This document shows, one piece after another, positions 1 to 7,979 of a stretch of 16,600 nt of DNA; position 1 is the stretch's first letter, and each line of letters begins with the position of its first letter. Below the pieces are notes generated by a model. The model saw only the letters and a program-made list of their open reading frames with translations, did not search any database and was not told where the DNA came from. A program made the position numbers and the translations under genes. Location: contig JAACDV010000085.1 of assembly GCA_009936825.1 (NCBI GenBank), positions 1-16,600 of the forward strand, read 5' to 3'. Source of the DNA: Bacteroidota bacterium (GTDB taxonomy: Bacteria > Pseudomonadota > Alphaproteobacteria > Puniceispirillales > Puniceispirillaceae).

Positions 1-381
1 GGGCGCGGTGCTGACGGGGTTAATTCTGCCTCGGCCTGGGTCAATATTCTGTCGGTTTACGCGCATGCGAACTGGCCTGCTTACGGCCAACATTCGGCTG
101 CGCACGCAGCCGCGCTATCGCTGACGCAATGTCTTCGCGCGGAAATGCAAGGCAGCGGCGTTCGCGTCGTGAACGCCTTTGCTGGGCCGCTGGAACAGGA
201 TTGGCATCGAAGTGTACTGCCACCCAAAGTTACGCAACGCAGGTTGGCGCGGGACATAGTTTCCGGGTTACAGGCCGGTCTTCAGGATATTTATATCGGT
301 GATGTGGCACGCGATGTTCATGAACGCTGGTCGGATGATGCCAAATTACTGGAACTTGAACTGACCGGGGATGGGCAATGA
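1..381 (+). CDS. Short-chain dehydrogenase/reductase-like protein, C-terminal part (5' end outside window)
   Basis: Frame 1 is open from the first base to the TGA at 379-381, giving 126 residues of an incomplete protein. The stretch NILSVYAHANWP followed by HSAAHAAALSLTQCLRAEM aligns by eye with the SDR active-site strand and helix, where the usual pattern is S-x12-Y-S-A-S-K-A-A. The Ser (residue 18 of the visible part) is kept at the normal 13-residue distance, but the catalytic Tyr and Lys are His31 and His35. The tail GPLEQDWH...LARDIVSGLQAGLQDIYIGDVARDV resembles the end of SDR proteins. The stop overlaps the next start (ATGA), so it is translationally coupled to the cyclase gene. Family is fairly sure; activity is doubtful, because the YxxxK pair that drives NAD(P)-dependent reduction is absent. 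The cofactor-binding N-terminus is outside the window. Confidence 0.75.
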   Translation, partial: GRGADGVNSASAWVNILSVYAHANWPAYGQHSAAHAAALSLTQCLRAEMQGSGVRVVNAFAGPLEQDWHRSVLPPKVTQRRLARDIVSGLQAGLQDIYIGDVARDVHERWSDDAKLLELELTGDGQ

Positions 382-1199
382 ATACTCCAAAAAATACCGG
401 TGACACCAAGATGAGCGGCGCTGCCGATTTGCTGGCCGGACTGGCTGGCGGGTTGGTTGATGGCAGCGTTCGGGTTGTTGATCTTACGCATCGACTGGAT
501 CCAGATTTTCCGATTATCGTTCTGCCGCCGGAGTTCGGGCAATGTGCGCCGTTCCGGATGGAGGAAATTTCCCGCTACGATGCGCGTGGTCCCGCTTGGC
601 ACTGGCACAATATTTCGCTAGGTGAACACGCCGGAACGCATTTTGATGCACCGATTCACTGGATCAGCGGGCGCGATCAGCCAAACAACACCACCGACAC
701 TCTGCCCGTGCAAAAGCTGGTTGGCCATGTGTGCGTGATTGATTGCGAGGCGGAATCCAATGCTGATGAAGATTATGAAATGGGTGTCGCTAAAATTGAG
801 GCTTTTGAAGCAGATCATGGCCGTATTCCGGATCAAAGCTGGGTATTGATGCGGTCTGGATGGTCGGCGCGGCGCGGCGCTGATTATATCAACCTTCGCG
901 ACGATGGAGCGCACTCTCCCGGACCTGATTCTGATGCTGTCCGCTTTCTTGTTGAATCGCGCAATATCATCGGTTTTGGAACTGAAACTGTTGGCACTGA
1001 TAGCGGGCAAGCGGCGCATTCTGACCCGCCCTATCCGGCCCATTTTATTCTGCATGGGGCCAACAGATTCGGGCTGCAATGCCTGACCAATCTAGATCAA
1101 CTACCACCAACGGGCGCGATTCTGATGGCCGCTCCGTTGAAAATCCGCCAAGGAACTGGCAGCCCGCTTCGCGTTTTGGCCCTGGTGCCTGATAGCTAA
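378..1199 (+). CDS. Cyclase family protein (kynurenine formamidase-like metal-dependent hydrolase)
   Basis: A 273-aa protein of the Cyclase family (Pfam PF04199, COG1878), whose members include KynB formamidase and other metal-dependent amide or ring hydrolases. The family motif HAGTHFDAPIHW is intact, with His84, His88, Asp90 and His94 as likely metal-ligand and catalytic residues. The C-terminal part also matches the family: GTETVGTDSG, AHFILHGANRFGLQCL, NLDQLPPTGA, and APLKI followed by GSPLRVLAL. The start overlaps the SDR stop; Met12 at 411 is a possible alternative. Length is somewhat above the usual 210-260 aa because of an N-terminal extension of about 30 residues. No signal peptide is seen, so it should be cytoplasmic. 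Beside a peptide-type importer it may open an amide or lactam in the imported compound. True kynurenine formamidase activity is not implied, since no other kynurenine-pathway gene is present. Confidence 0.9.
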   Translation: MNTPKNTGDTKMSGAADLLAGLAGGLVDGSVRVVDLTHRLDPDFPIIVLPPEFGQCAPFRMEEISRYDARGPAWHWHNISLGEHAGTHFDAPIHWISGRDQPNNTTDTLPVQKLVGHVCVIDCEAESNADEDYEMGVAKIEAFEADHGRIPDQSWVLMRSGWSARRGADYINLRDDGAHSPGPDSDAVRFLVESRNIIGFGTETVGTDSGQAAHSDPPYPAHFILHGANRFGLQCLTNLDQLPPTGAILMAAPLKIRQGTGSPLRVLALVPDS

Positions 1200-1328
1200 T
1201 GCTTGATGCGTGTTGATCGTCGCTTTAAGGCGCAATTCATAGTGTTACAACTTTGTGCTTGAAAGATGCGAGACAATCCCTGAACGTAATTGATGATGAT
1301 TTCGTTAATTCACCCAAAGGAGATAGAC

Positions 1329-2906
1329 ATGATTAAGAAATTAGTCGCTGCGTCCTCGCTTGCTGCGATGGCACTGACTATGCAGGTCGGTGTCGCGGTT
1401 GCCGATGGCCACAAACATGGCGGCACACTGATATGGGCAGTTCAGAATACTCCGCGTCACCTGAACCCTGCGGTTCAGTCTGGCATTGCCACGGGAGAGC
1501 CGGGAAATCAGCTTTTCGCCGCCCCGCTTCGTTATGATGAAAATTGGGACCCGCAGCCTTATTTGGCTGAAAGCTGGGATATATCTGCTGATGGATTGAC
1601 CGTGACCTTGAATTTGGTCAAGGGTGCAAAATTCCATGACGGCGTTCCCATCAAATCATCGGATGTTGCGTTCTCAATCGAGACAGTTAAGGCAAATCAT
1701 CCGTTTAAGACGATGTTTGCCCCCGTTGATTCCGTTGAGACGCCAGATGACAACACCGCAGTGATCAAGCTGAGCAAGCCGCATCCGGCGTTGTTGCTAG
1801 CGATGTCGTCGCAGCTTTTGCCGATCATTCCAGAACATGTTTACGGCGATGGTCAGGATCCAAAGACACACCCCGCAAATTCGGAAAACGTTGTTGGTTC
1901 AGGCCCGTTCAAACTGGTTGAGTTCAAGCGTGACCAGCATATCATTCTGGAACGCAATGATGATTTCTTCATTGATGATCGTCCGTTTCTGGACAAGATC
2001 GTGATGCGAATCATCAAGGATGGGTCGGCCCGGACAATCGCGCTGGAAAATGGCGAAGTGCATCTAAGTGCCTTTGAGCAAAATCCGCGTGATATCAACC
2101 GGTTGAAAAAAGCGGCTGGCATTGTTGCAACGAATGAAGGCTATGCCGCAATCGGCCCGATTGCTTGGCTGGCATTTAACACCGCGTCTGACGGTCCGGC
2201 TGGCAATAAAAAAGTCCGTCAGGCGATTGCCTATGCGGTTGATCGTGATTTCATCAATAAGGCCATTATGCTGGGCACATCAACGCCCGCATTGACCGGA
2301 ATTCATCCGGGCTCACCTTTCTATGAGTCAAATGTTGAGACCTATGATCTTGACCTAGATAAAGCAAATGCGCTGTTGGATGAGGCCGGGTATCCCCGCG
2401 GTGATGATGGAATGCGTTTCACCATGGTGCTCGATTATGGATGGGCCGGGATTAAGGCGCAGGCCGAATATCTCAAGCCCCAACTGAAAAAAGTCGGCAT
2501 CGATGTGGAAATTCGCTCGTCGCCTGATTTCCCAACCTGGGCCAAGCGTGTTGGCGGGCATGATTTTGAAATGTCTTGGGACGTCGTGTTCAACTGGGGT
2601 GACCCGGTAATCGGTGTGCATCGCACCTATCAGACCAGTAACATCAAGAAAGGTGTAATCTGGTCGAACACTCAAAGCTATTCCAATGCCCGTGTTGACG
2701 AGTTGATGGAAATGGCAGGGAGTGAGACCGATCCGGCAAAACGCAAGGCGCTTTATTCTGAGTTTCAGAAGATCGTCGCCGACGATGTTCCTGTGTACCA
2801 CGCCTATGCCTTGCCTTATCACACGATCCATTCGGATAAGGTTGGCAATGCACCGCGCGGTATCTGGGCAACTGTGTCGCCACTTGATCGTGTCTACTTA
2901 AAGTAG
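1329..2906 (+). CDS. ABC transporter periplasmic substrate-binding protein, family 5 (peptide/opine type)
   Basis: A 525-aa solute-binding protein of Pfam PF00496 (DppA/OppA/NikA type). ATG at 1329 is chosen because AAAGGAG lies 6 nt upstream. An in-frame ATG at 1290 would only add 13 residues before the signal peptide. The N-terminus MIKKLVAASSLAAMAL is a Sec signal (two Lys, then a hydrophobic core) with likely cleavage after AVA at residue 25. Family landmarks follow: YLAESWDISADG (about 78-89), KFHDG (101-105), DVAFSIE, VGSGPFKLVEF, and a C-terminal region with DDVPVYHAYALPYHT. No lipobox Cys is seen, so it is a free periplasmic protein. It heads the importer genes and is separated from the permeases by a 167-bp gap with a hairpin. 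Ligand class (di/oligopeptide, opine, amide) cannot be decided from the sequence. Confidence 0.93.
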   Translation: MIKKLVAASSLAAMALTMQVGVAVADGHKHGGTLIWAVQNTPRHLNPAVQSGIATGEPGNQLFAAPLRYDENWDPQPYLAESWDISADGLTVTLNLVKGAKFHDGVPIKSSDVAFSIETVKANHPFKTMFAPVDSVETPDDNTAVIKLSKPHPALLLAMSSQLLPIIPEHVYGDGQDPKTHPANSENVVGSGPFKLVEFKRDQHIILERNDDFFIDDRPFLDKIVMRIIKDGSARTIALENGEVHLSAFEQNPRDINRLKKAAGIVATNEGYAAIGPIAWLAFNTASDGPAGNKKVRQAIAYAVDRDFINKAIMLGTSTPALTGIHPGSPFYESNVETYDLDLDKANALLDEAGYPRGDDGMRFTMVLDYGWAGIKAQAEYLKPQLKKVGIDVEIRSSPDFPTWAKRVGGHDFEMSWDVVFNWGDPVIGVHRTYQTSNIKKGVIWSNTQSYSNARVDELMEMAGSETDPAKRKALYSEFQKIVADDVPVYHAYALPYHTIHSDKVGNAPRGIWATVSPLDRVYLK

Positions 2907-2956
2907 TGTCAAAATAGTGTCTATTTAGGGTAGGCACTCGCTGACATAAACATTAT

Positions 2957-2989
2957 CACCCGTGTGCTGCGCGTTGCGGTGCACGGGTG
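2957..2989 (+). terminator. Hairpin between binding-protein and permease genes (partial terminator, attenuator or mRNA stabiliser)
   Basis: A perfect 8-bp inverted repeat, CACCCGTG at 2957-2964 and CACGGGTG at 2982-2989, encloses a 17-nt GC-rich loop. A run of six T occurs only at 3008-3013, about 19 nt after the stem, so it is not a textbook intrinsic terminator. Hairpins at this place in importer operons are known to protect the upstream mRNA or to reduce read-through, so that binding protein exceeds permease. That role is inferred here. Confidence 0.5.
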
Positions 2990-3073
2990 TCATTCACTTT
3001 TATATGATTTTTTAAGTTTTGGTCTGGTTTGATAACGGGCCGCAACGATTAGGGTTTTAGGAGGAAAATAGCG

Positions 3074-4057
3074 TTGGCGTTCCTAAAGCAAACAGCTACT
3101 CGACTTGCTTATGCATTTGCATTGCTGGTTGCGGTGGTGGTGTTGAATTTTATCCTAATTCACATCGCGCCAGGTGACATTGCCGATACGATCGCCGGTG
3201 ATATGGGAGGAGCCAGCGAGTCCATGATGGCGCAAATTCGCGCTGATTATGGGTTGGATAAACCGTTCATCGTTCAGTTGGGGCTTTATCTTGGCAATGT
3301 TTTGCAGTTGGATTTCGGCTATAGCTTTTACTTTAACACCCCCGTTACTACTCTGATTATGGAACGCCTGCCAGCCACGCTGCTTTTGGTTTTTGTAGCG
3401 CAGATTTTTGCTCTGGTGATTGGCGTTATTCTTGGTGTGATTTCGGCGCGCCGTCCAAATGGGTTGCTCAGTCATTTTGTAACATTGCTGGCTTTGTTCG
3501 GTTATTCAGCTCCGGTGTTCTGGACTGGCATCATGCTGTTGATCGGACTTTCGCTTCTGTTACCGTTGTTTCCGGTGGCTGGAATGATCGATGTAACGCT
3601 GCTGGATGCGCCGTTATGGCGGCAATATTTGGATGTTGCGCATCACCTGTTTTTACCGGCTTTGACACTGGCATCAGTCTTTCTCGCGCTCTATAGCCGA
3701 TTATGCCGGGCCAGTATGCTGGAAGTACTGGGGGCGGATTATATTCGAACAGCGCGCGCCAAAGGATTGTCAGAGCGCGATATCGTCTATCGTCATGCGC
3801 TGAAGAATTCGCTGGGTCCGGTAATCACGCTGGCAGGGCTGCAATTCTCTGCTGTGGTGTCAGGAGCGGTTTTGGTCGAAACCGTTTTTAGCTGGCCCGG
3901 ACTTGGCACTTTGGCGTTGCAGTCGATTTTGGCGCGCGATACGCCAACGATTATCGGCATTTTATTTTTCTCGGCATTGGTGGTGATTATCGGCAATTTG
4001 CTGACTGACCTTGCCTTGCGGCTGATTGATCCCCGGATCAGGTCTGGAGGCGGATGA
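3074..4057 (+). CDS. ABC transporter permease, DppB type
   Basis: A 327-aa inner-membrane permease (BPD_transp_1, PF00528; DppB/OppB type). The start is TTG, supported by AGGAGG at 3059-3064 with a 9-nt spacer; no better ATG lies nearby. Hydrophobic segments near residues 11-31, 100-124, 133-168, 190-209, 250-270 and 292-318 give the usual six membrane spans. The large loop after span 1 carries YGLDKPFIVQL, LDFGYSF and RLPATLLL, all typical of DppB. The EAA loop that docks on the ATPases is at about 220-250 (ADYIRTARAKGLSERDIVYR). The protein ends with LIDPRIR. The stop overlaps the next start, so it is coupled to the second permease. The weak TTG start and the preceding hairpin may both lower its level relative to the binding protein. 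Confidence 0.93.
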   Translation: MAFLKQTATRLAYAFALLVAVVVLNFILIHIAPGDIADTIAGDMGGASESMMAQIRADYGLDKPFIVQLGLYLGNVLQLDFGYSFYFNTPVTTLIMERLPATLLLVFVAQIFALVIGVILGVISARRPNGLLSHFVTLLALFGYSAPVFWTGIMLLIGLSLLLPLFPVAGMIDVTLLDAPLWRQYLDVAHHLFLPALTLASVFLALYSRLCRASMLEVLGADYIRTARAKGLSERDIVYRHALKNSLGPVITLAGLQFSAVVSGAVLVETVFSWPGLGTLALQSILARDTPTIIGILFFSALVVIIGNLLTDLALRLIDPRIRSGGG

Positions 4058-4932
4058 TGGCTGGTCAAGGTAAACCTGCGGGTCCGTCTTCGCGTCATCC
4101 GATGTTGGAAATTCTGGTGATGTTCGCTGGTAACCGGGCGGCGGTTGCTGCAAGCATTGTTTTATTTACGATTGTTCTGGCTGCAATTTTCGGGCCCATG
4201 CTTTATCCAACTGACCCGTTTGAAATGGTCTGGATGCCTTTTTCCCCACCCGGGGCCGACGGTTTTATCCTGGGTACGGACTATCTTGGCCGTGATCTTG
4301 TGGCGGGACTTTTACATGGTGGACGCGTTAGCATAACGATCGGGCTTGTCGCCGCCTTGATGAGTGTTTTTATTGGCATTACATTTGGCGCACTGGCCGG
4401 ATATTACCGCGGCTATGTCGAAGAAGTGCTAATGCGCATAACCGAGTTTTTTCAGGTGTTGCCGACATTGCTATTTTCGATGGTGATCGTGGCGTTGTTT
4501 GGTGCCTCGCTGCAAGTCATCACTTTTGCCATAGGCATTGTCAGCTGGACGGCAGTGGCACGGATTACGCGCGGTGAGTTTCTGCGTATTCGCGAATTGG
4601 AATATGTAACTGCCTCACGCGCGGCGGGGGCCAGCAATATGGTGCTTATCACCCGGGTGATTCTGCCGAACGCGCTGCCACCAATCATCGTGCAGGCGGC
4701 GCTTATGGTGGGTTCGGCCATTTTGTTTGAGGCCGGACTTGCCTTTTTAGGGCTGAGTGATCCGAATGTGGTTAGCTGGGGTCAGATCATTGGTTCCAAC
4801 CGTCCCTACATTCTGGATGCCAGCTTTACCGTTACTGTTCCGGGGCTGGCAATTTTCGTCACAGTGCTTTCGATTTCGCTGATTGGTGACGGGTTGAATG
4901 ACGCGCTGAACCCGAAATTGCGGCAGAGGTAG
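4054..4932 (+). CDS. ABC transporter permease, DppC type
   Basis: A 292-aa permease partner of the preceding gene (OppC_N plus BPD_transp_1; DppC/OppC type). Two ATG codons lie in tandem at 4054 and 4057. GGAGG at 4046-4050 gives spacers of 3 and 6 nt, so 4057 may be the real start. The first membrane span (about 29-50) is followed by the family signature GTDYLGRDL at 74-82 and five further hydrophobic segments. The EAA loop lies at about 183-212 (YVTASRAAGASNMVLITRVI and LPNALPP). The C-terminus GDGLNDALNPKLRQR is typical. It forms the transmembrane heterodimer with the DppB-type protein. Confidence 0.93.
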   Translation: MMAGQGKPAGPSSRHPMLEILVMFAGNRAAVAASIVLFTIVLAAIFGPMLYPTDPFEMVWMPFSPPGADGFILGTDYLGRDLVAGLLHGGRVSITIGLVAALMSVFIGITFGALAGYYRGYVEEVLMRITEFFQVLPTLLFSMVIVALFGASLQVITFAIGIVSWTAVARITRGEFLRIRELEYVTASRAAGASNMVLITRVILPNALPPIIVQAALMVGSAILFEAGLAFLGLSDPNVVSWGQIIGSNRPYILDASFTVTVPGLAIFVTVLSISLIGDGLNDALNPKLRQR

Positions 4933-4936
4933 GGTG

Positions 4937-5926
4937 ATGACAGAACCACTTCTTGACGTTCGCAATCTGAGTGTTCAGTTCACCACCCGAAATGGGCGGG
5001 TGACTGTTCTTGATGATATTTCCTTTTCGCTGGAGCGCGGTGAACGGATCAGCTTTGTGGGCGAATCCGGGTGCGGCAAATCAATGACAGCGCTGGCGCT
5101 GATGGGGCTGTTGCCAGCAATGGGGAAGGTCACCGGCGGTGAGGTTAGGTTCAAAGGTGAGGAGCTGACAACGGCGTCGGAAAGCCGGATGCGGCTGCTT
5201 CGCGGCAATGAAATCTCGATGATTTTTCAGGAACCGATGACATCGCTCAATCCGGTTTTTACAATTGGCCGGCAGATTGCCGAGGTCCTGCAGCTTCATC
5301 GGGGGCTGGATGGCAAGGCGGCAATGGCGCGCGCGGTTGATCTGCTGGAGGCGGTCCGGATTCCAAATGCCGCGTCCAGAATTAAGGACTATCCGCATCA
5401 GCTTTCGGGCGGGCAACGCCAGCGGGTAATGATTGCTATTGCGTTAGCCTGCGAGCCTGAGATTCTGATTGCTGATGAGCCGACAACCGCGCTGGACGTA
5501 ACCGTGCAGGCTGAAATCTTTGCGCTGCTTCGTGATCTGGGGGCAAAGCTGGAAACGGCAATCATTCTGATCACCCATGATATGGGCGCGGTTGCACAAA
5601 TGTCGGAACGTATGCTGGTGATGTATGCTGGAAGGCGCGTTGAAGAAGGCCGCGTTGCAGATGTGATCAGCCGGCCCGCGCACCCCTACACAAAGGGTCT
5701 GATTTCGTGTGTTCCACATATCACTAATTCTGTGGGTATGCGCGCAGAAAACCTGCCTGAAATCGAAGGGATCGTTCCACCGATCACCAGTTTTGGTCGC
5801 GATGAATGCCTGTTCGCGCCGCGCTGTAATCGGGCGGAGGAGGGGTGTTTTGCGGCCAAGCCGAAAAATGCATCTATGGCAAATCAGGACAGGCACTATG
5901 TTGCCTGCTGGCATCCGAATGAGTGA
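4937..5926 (+). CDS. ABC transporter ATP-binding protein, DppD type
   Basis: A 329-aa ATPase of the peptide/nickel importer class. The frame also has a GTG at 4934, but ATG at 4937 sits 7 nt behind AGAGG and is preferred. Numbering from the GTG, the landmarks are Walker A GESGCGKS (43-50), Q-loop FQEPMTSLNP (Q99), signature LSGGQRQR (157-164), Walker B ILIADE (177-182), D-loop TALD and switch His215 (ITHD). The C-terminal oligopeptide-transporter extension has the conserved cysteine pattern CLFAPRC, GCF and ACWHP; in related DppD-type proteins this extension carries Cys residues reported to bind an Fe-S cluster. The gene begins 4 nt after the permease stop. It pairs with the second ATPase to power import. 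Confidence 0.94.
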   Translation: MTEPLLDVRNLSVQFTTRNGRVTVLDDISFSLERGERISFVGESGCGKSMTALALMGLLPAMGKVTGGEVRFKGEELTTASESRMRLLRGNEISMIFQEPMTSLNPVFTIGRQIAEVLQLHRGLDGKAAMARAVDLLEAVRIPNAASRIKDYPHQLSGGQRQRVMIAIALACEPEILIADEPTTALDVTVQAEIFALLRDLGAKLETAIILITHDMGAVAQMSERMLVMYAGRRVEEGRVADVISRPAHPYTKGLISCVPHITNSVGMRAENLPEIEGIVPPITSFGRDECLFAPRCNRAEEGCFAAKPKNASMANQDRHYVACWHPNE

Positions 5927-5983
5927 TCAATTGTGGCAAAAAACTAAAACCAAAGAACAGGATTGCAATCTGGGGCGAATGAG

Positions 5984-6994
5984 ATGACGGCTGATATTGC
6001 ACTTTCGGTTGAGAATTTGAGCGTGTCGTTTCCGATGCGGGGGCGCGATCCGGCTGGCAAGAAGCGCGCGCTTTTGGCCGTTGATAATGTCAGTTTTTCA
6101 ATCCAGCGTGGCCGCACGCTTGGTATTGTTGGCGAGTCTGGCTCTGGCAAAACAACGGCGGCGATGGCACTGGCCCGGCTGGTTCCTAAACTTGGCGGGC
6201 AGATATCCATTGACGGGATTGATTTTGGCGCGCTCGACGCTGCAGAACTCCGCCGCGCCCGTCAGCGTGTTCAGATTATTTTTCAAGATCCTTATTCGGC
6301 GTTGAACCCGCGTCTTCGCGCTGGCGAGATTGTCCGCGAACCTCTGATTTATGCCGGAACGACTAGCCGGGCCGAACAGGATGAAATTATTGATGAGCTG
6401 TTTGAGGCGGTAGGACTGCGCCCAGAACAAAAGACATTGTTTCCGCATCAGTTTTCGGGTGGTCAGCGTCAGCGGATTGGCATTGCCCGCGCGCTGTCGA
6501 CGCGACCGTCGCTGATCATCTGTGATGAACCAGTATCAGCGCTAGATGTGGCGGTTCAGTCCCAAATCCTGAACCTGTTGAAATCACTTCAGAAGAAATT
6601 TTCGCTGACCTATCTGTTCATCAGCCATGATCTGGGGGTAATTCAGCATATGTGTGACGACATCGCGGTCATGTATATGGGCCAGTTTATGGAATATGCT
6701 GACCGCGATAGTTTTTTTGCTGCCCCGCGCCACCCCTATAGCCGGGCGTTATTGGTGGCGGTACCAACGATTAAAGTTGGCGCTGCGCCCGGAAATATCC
6801 ATCTCGTTGAAGGGGCAATTCCTGACCTGACTCAAGAGCAAACAGGATGTCGTTTTGCCTCTCGCTGCCCGCATAGCGAGGCAAAATGCGGTGATGGTGT
6901 TCCACAATTAATGGCGGCCGGCCTGCATAAATCAGTGCCATTGGGCGGGCTTCATCGGTTTGCCTGTCACCGGATGGATGACTTGCCAAGCTGA
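5984..6994 (+). CDS. ABC transporter ATP-binding protein, DppF/OppF type
   Basis: A 336-aa second ATPase of the importer. ATG at 5984 has GGGG at 5972-5975 upstream. An in-frame TTG at 5963 has no usable ribosome site. Landmarks from the ATG: Walker A GESGSGKT (50-57), Q-loop IIFQDPYSALNPR (Q101), signature FSGGQRQR (157-164), Walker B LIICDE (177-182), SALDVAVQSQ, and switch His215 (ISHD). The MGQFMEYA and HPYSRALL segments and the C-terminal CRFASRCPHSEAKC pattern are typical of DppF/OppF. It follows the first ATPase after 57 bp. Its last 28 bp overlap the end of the convergent CobW gene, and no clear terminator lies between the two clusters. Confidence 0.94.
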   Translation: MTADIALSVENLSVSFPMRGRDPAGKKRALLAVDNVSFSIQRGRTLGIVGESGSGKTTAAMALARLVPKLGGQISIDGIDFGALDAAELRRARQRVQIIFQDPYSALNPRLRAGEIVREPLIYAGTTSRAEQDEIIDELFEAVGLRPEQKTLFPHQFSGGQRQRIGIARALSTRPSLIICDEPVSALDVAVQSQILNLLKSLQKKFSLTYLFISHDLGVIQHMCDDIAVMYMGQFMEYADRDSFFAAPRHPYSRALLVAVPTIKVGAAPGNIHLVEGAIPDLTQEQTGCRFASRCPHSEAKCGDGVPQLMAAGLHKSVPLGGLHRFACHRMDDLPS

Positions 6995-7968
6995 AATCCT
7001 AGCTTGATTAGCGCTGCTTGAACGCTGTCCAGTGCGCCCGACGAAATCAACACAAGATTAGTTCGCCTGTTTTCTTTCTTGTCATCAGATTTCGGGATCG
7101 CGTTCGGCGTAACATCGATCAGGCGGCCGGTCTGTTGCCAGATGGCGGGGCCGTCGACAAAATTCACAAATCCTTTGGCGCGCAGAATATCACGGCTGAA
7201 TTTCCGGCAAATATCAGTAAATGCCGCGCGGTCAATGGGGGTGTTTGCGTGCCGGGTAATTGTCTCAAACGCCGAATGAAGCTGACTGCCAACATGGGAA
7301 TGCGCTTTGGACCCAACGGATTTAAGAGAGGGTGGTAATGCCGGTTGCGGGGTATTAATCGTTGCGCCCAGTACCATCTCAATGATTGCTGGATGGTCAG
7401 CCCGCGCCGCCAAAATTGGAGCGTCTGCTTGATTTTCGGCCAGCCAGTCATGGCAAAATCGGGTTTCCTGATCACTGGCAATATCGGTCTTTGTTAGCAA
7501 AAACAGATCGGCGCTTTCCATCTGCGCGGTGATCGTTTCGGCAAGGCGTGCATTGTTAATCTGAGACGTCAGATTAACCGCATCGACTAACACGAGAGTC
7601 AATCCGGGTTTGAGTTCGGCATCAATGCGGGCAAAATCCATGATCCTGCCGGGATAGGAAACACCACTTGCCTCAATCAGAATATGATCAATGACATCGC
7701 GGAACTGCATCAAGGATACCATGGCATCAACAAGGCCGCCTGCCAGCGAACAGCAAATACAGCCATTCGCCAGTTGCATTACCTTGCTATTTTGATTGAG
7801 GATCAAATCCTGATCAATATTGAGGCTGCCGAAATCATTCACCAACACAGCAAAGCGTACCTCGCTCTGCTCCAGCAAAATGCGGTTGATCAATGTTGTT
7901 TTCCCGGCCCCTAAAAAGCCGCCAACAACGGTAAATAATATCCGATTATCACTATGATCATTGGCCAT
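6967..7968 (-). CDS. CobW/COG0523-family GTPase (putative metallochaperone)
   Basis: A 333-aa G3E-class P-loop GTPase. Walker A is GFLGAGKT at 17-24, switch region VNDFGSLNIDQDL at about 43-55, the family metal-binding CICC at 70-73 (GCICCSL), ILIEASG at 96-102, and the guanine-specificity motif TKTD at 159-162. The C-terminal region (AKGFVNFVDGP) resembles the CobW C-terminal domain. Family members bind Zn, Co or other metals and deliver them to client enzymes. There is no cobalamin gene here, so a role in cobalamin synthesis is unlikely. The gene starts 11 nt behind the amidohydrolase, which suggests that enzyme, or another metal hydrolase in the locus, as client (inference). Its 3' end overlaps the convergent ATPase gene. 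It is the last gene of the - strand operon. Confidence 0.9.
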   Translation of the reverse strand: MANDHSDNRILFTVVGGFLGAGKTTLINRILLEQSEVRFAVLVNDFGSLNIDQDLILNQNSKVMQLANGCICCSLAGGLVDAMVSLMQFRDVIDHILIEASGVSYPGRIMDFARIDAELKPGLTLVLVDAVNLTSQINNARLAETITAQMESADLFLLTKTDIASDQETRFCHDWLAENQADAPILAARADHPAIIEMVLGATINTPQPALPPSLKSVGSKAHSHVGSQLHSAFETITRHANTPIDRAAFTDICRKFSRDILRAKGFVNFVDGPAIWQQTGRLIDVTPNAIPKSDDKKENRRTNLVLISSGALDSVQAALIKLGFQLGKSSIR

Positions 7969-7979
7969 GACCGGCCCGA

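Noticed and set aside
618..1079. - strand open frame (153 aa) opposite the cyclase gene
   Set aside because: The + strand encodes the intact cyclase motif here; the opposite frame has no motif or start signal.
1200..1328. Sigma-70 promoter in front of the binding-protein gene
   Set aside because: A promoter is plausible in this 129-bp gap, but no -35/-10 pair with good match and spacing could be picked by eye.
2355..2831. - strand open frame (158 aa) inside the binding-protein gene
   Set aside because: It lies fully within a well-supported PF00496 gene on the other strand and matches nothing recognisable.
6853..6886. Intrinsic terminator for the - strand operon
   Set aside because: The stem begins with T-runs and ends with A-runs on both strands, the reverse of a rho-independent terminator.
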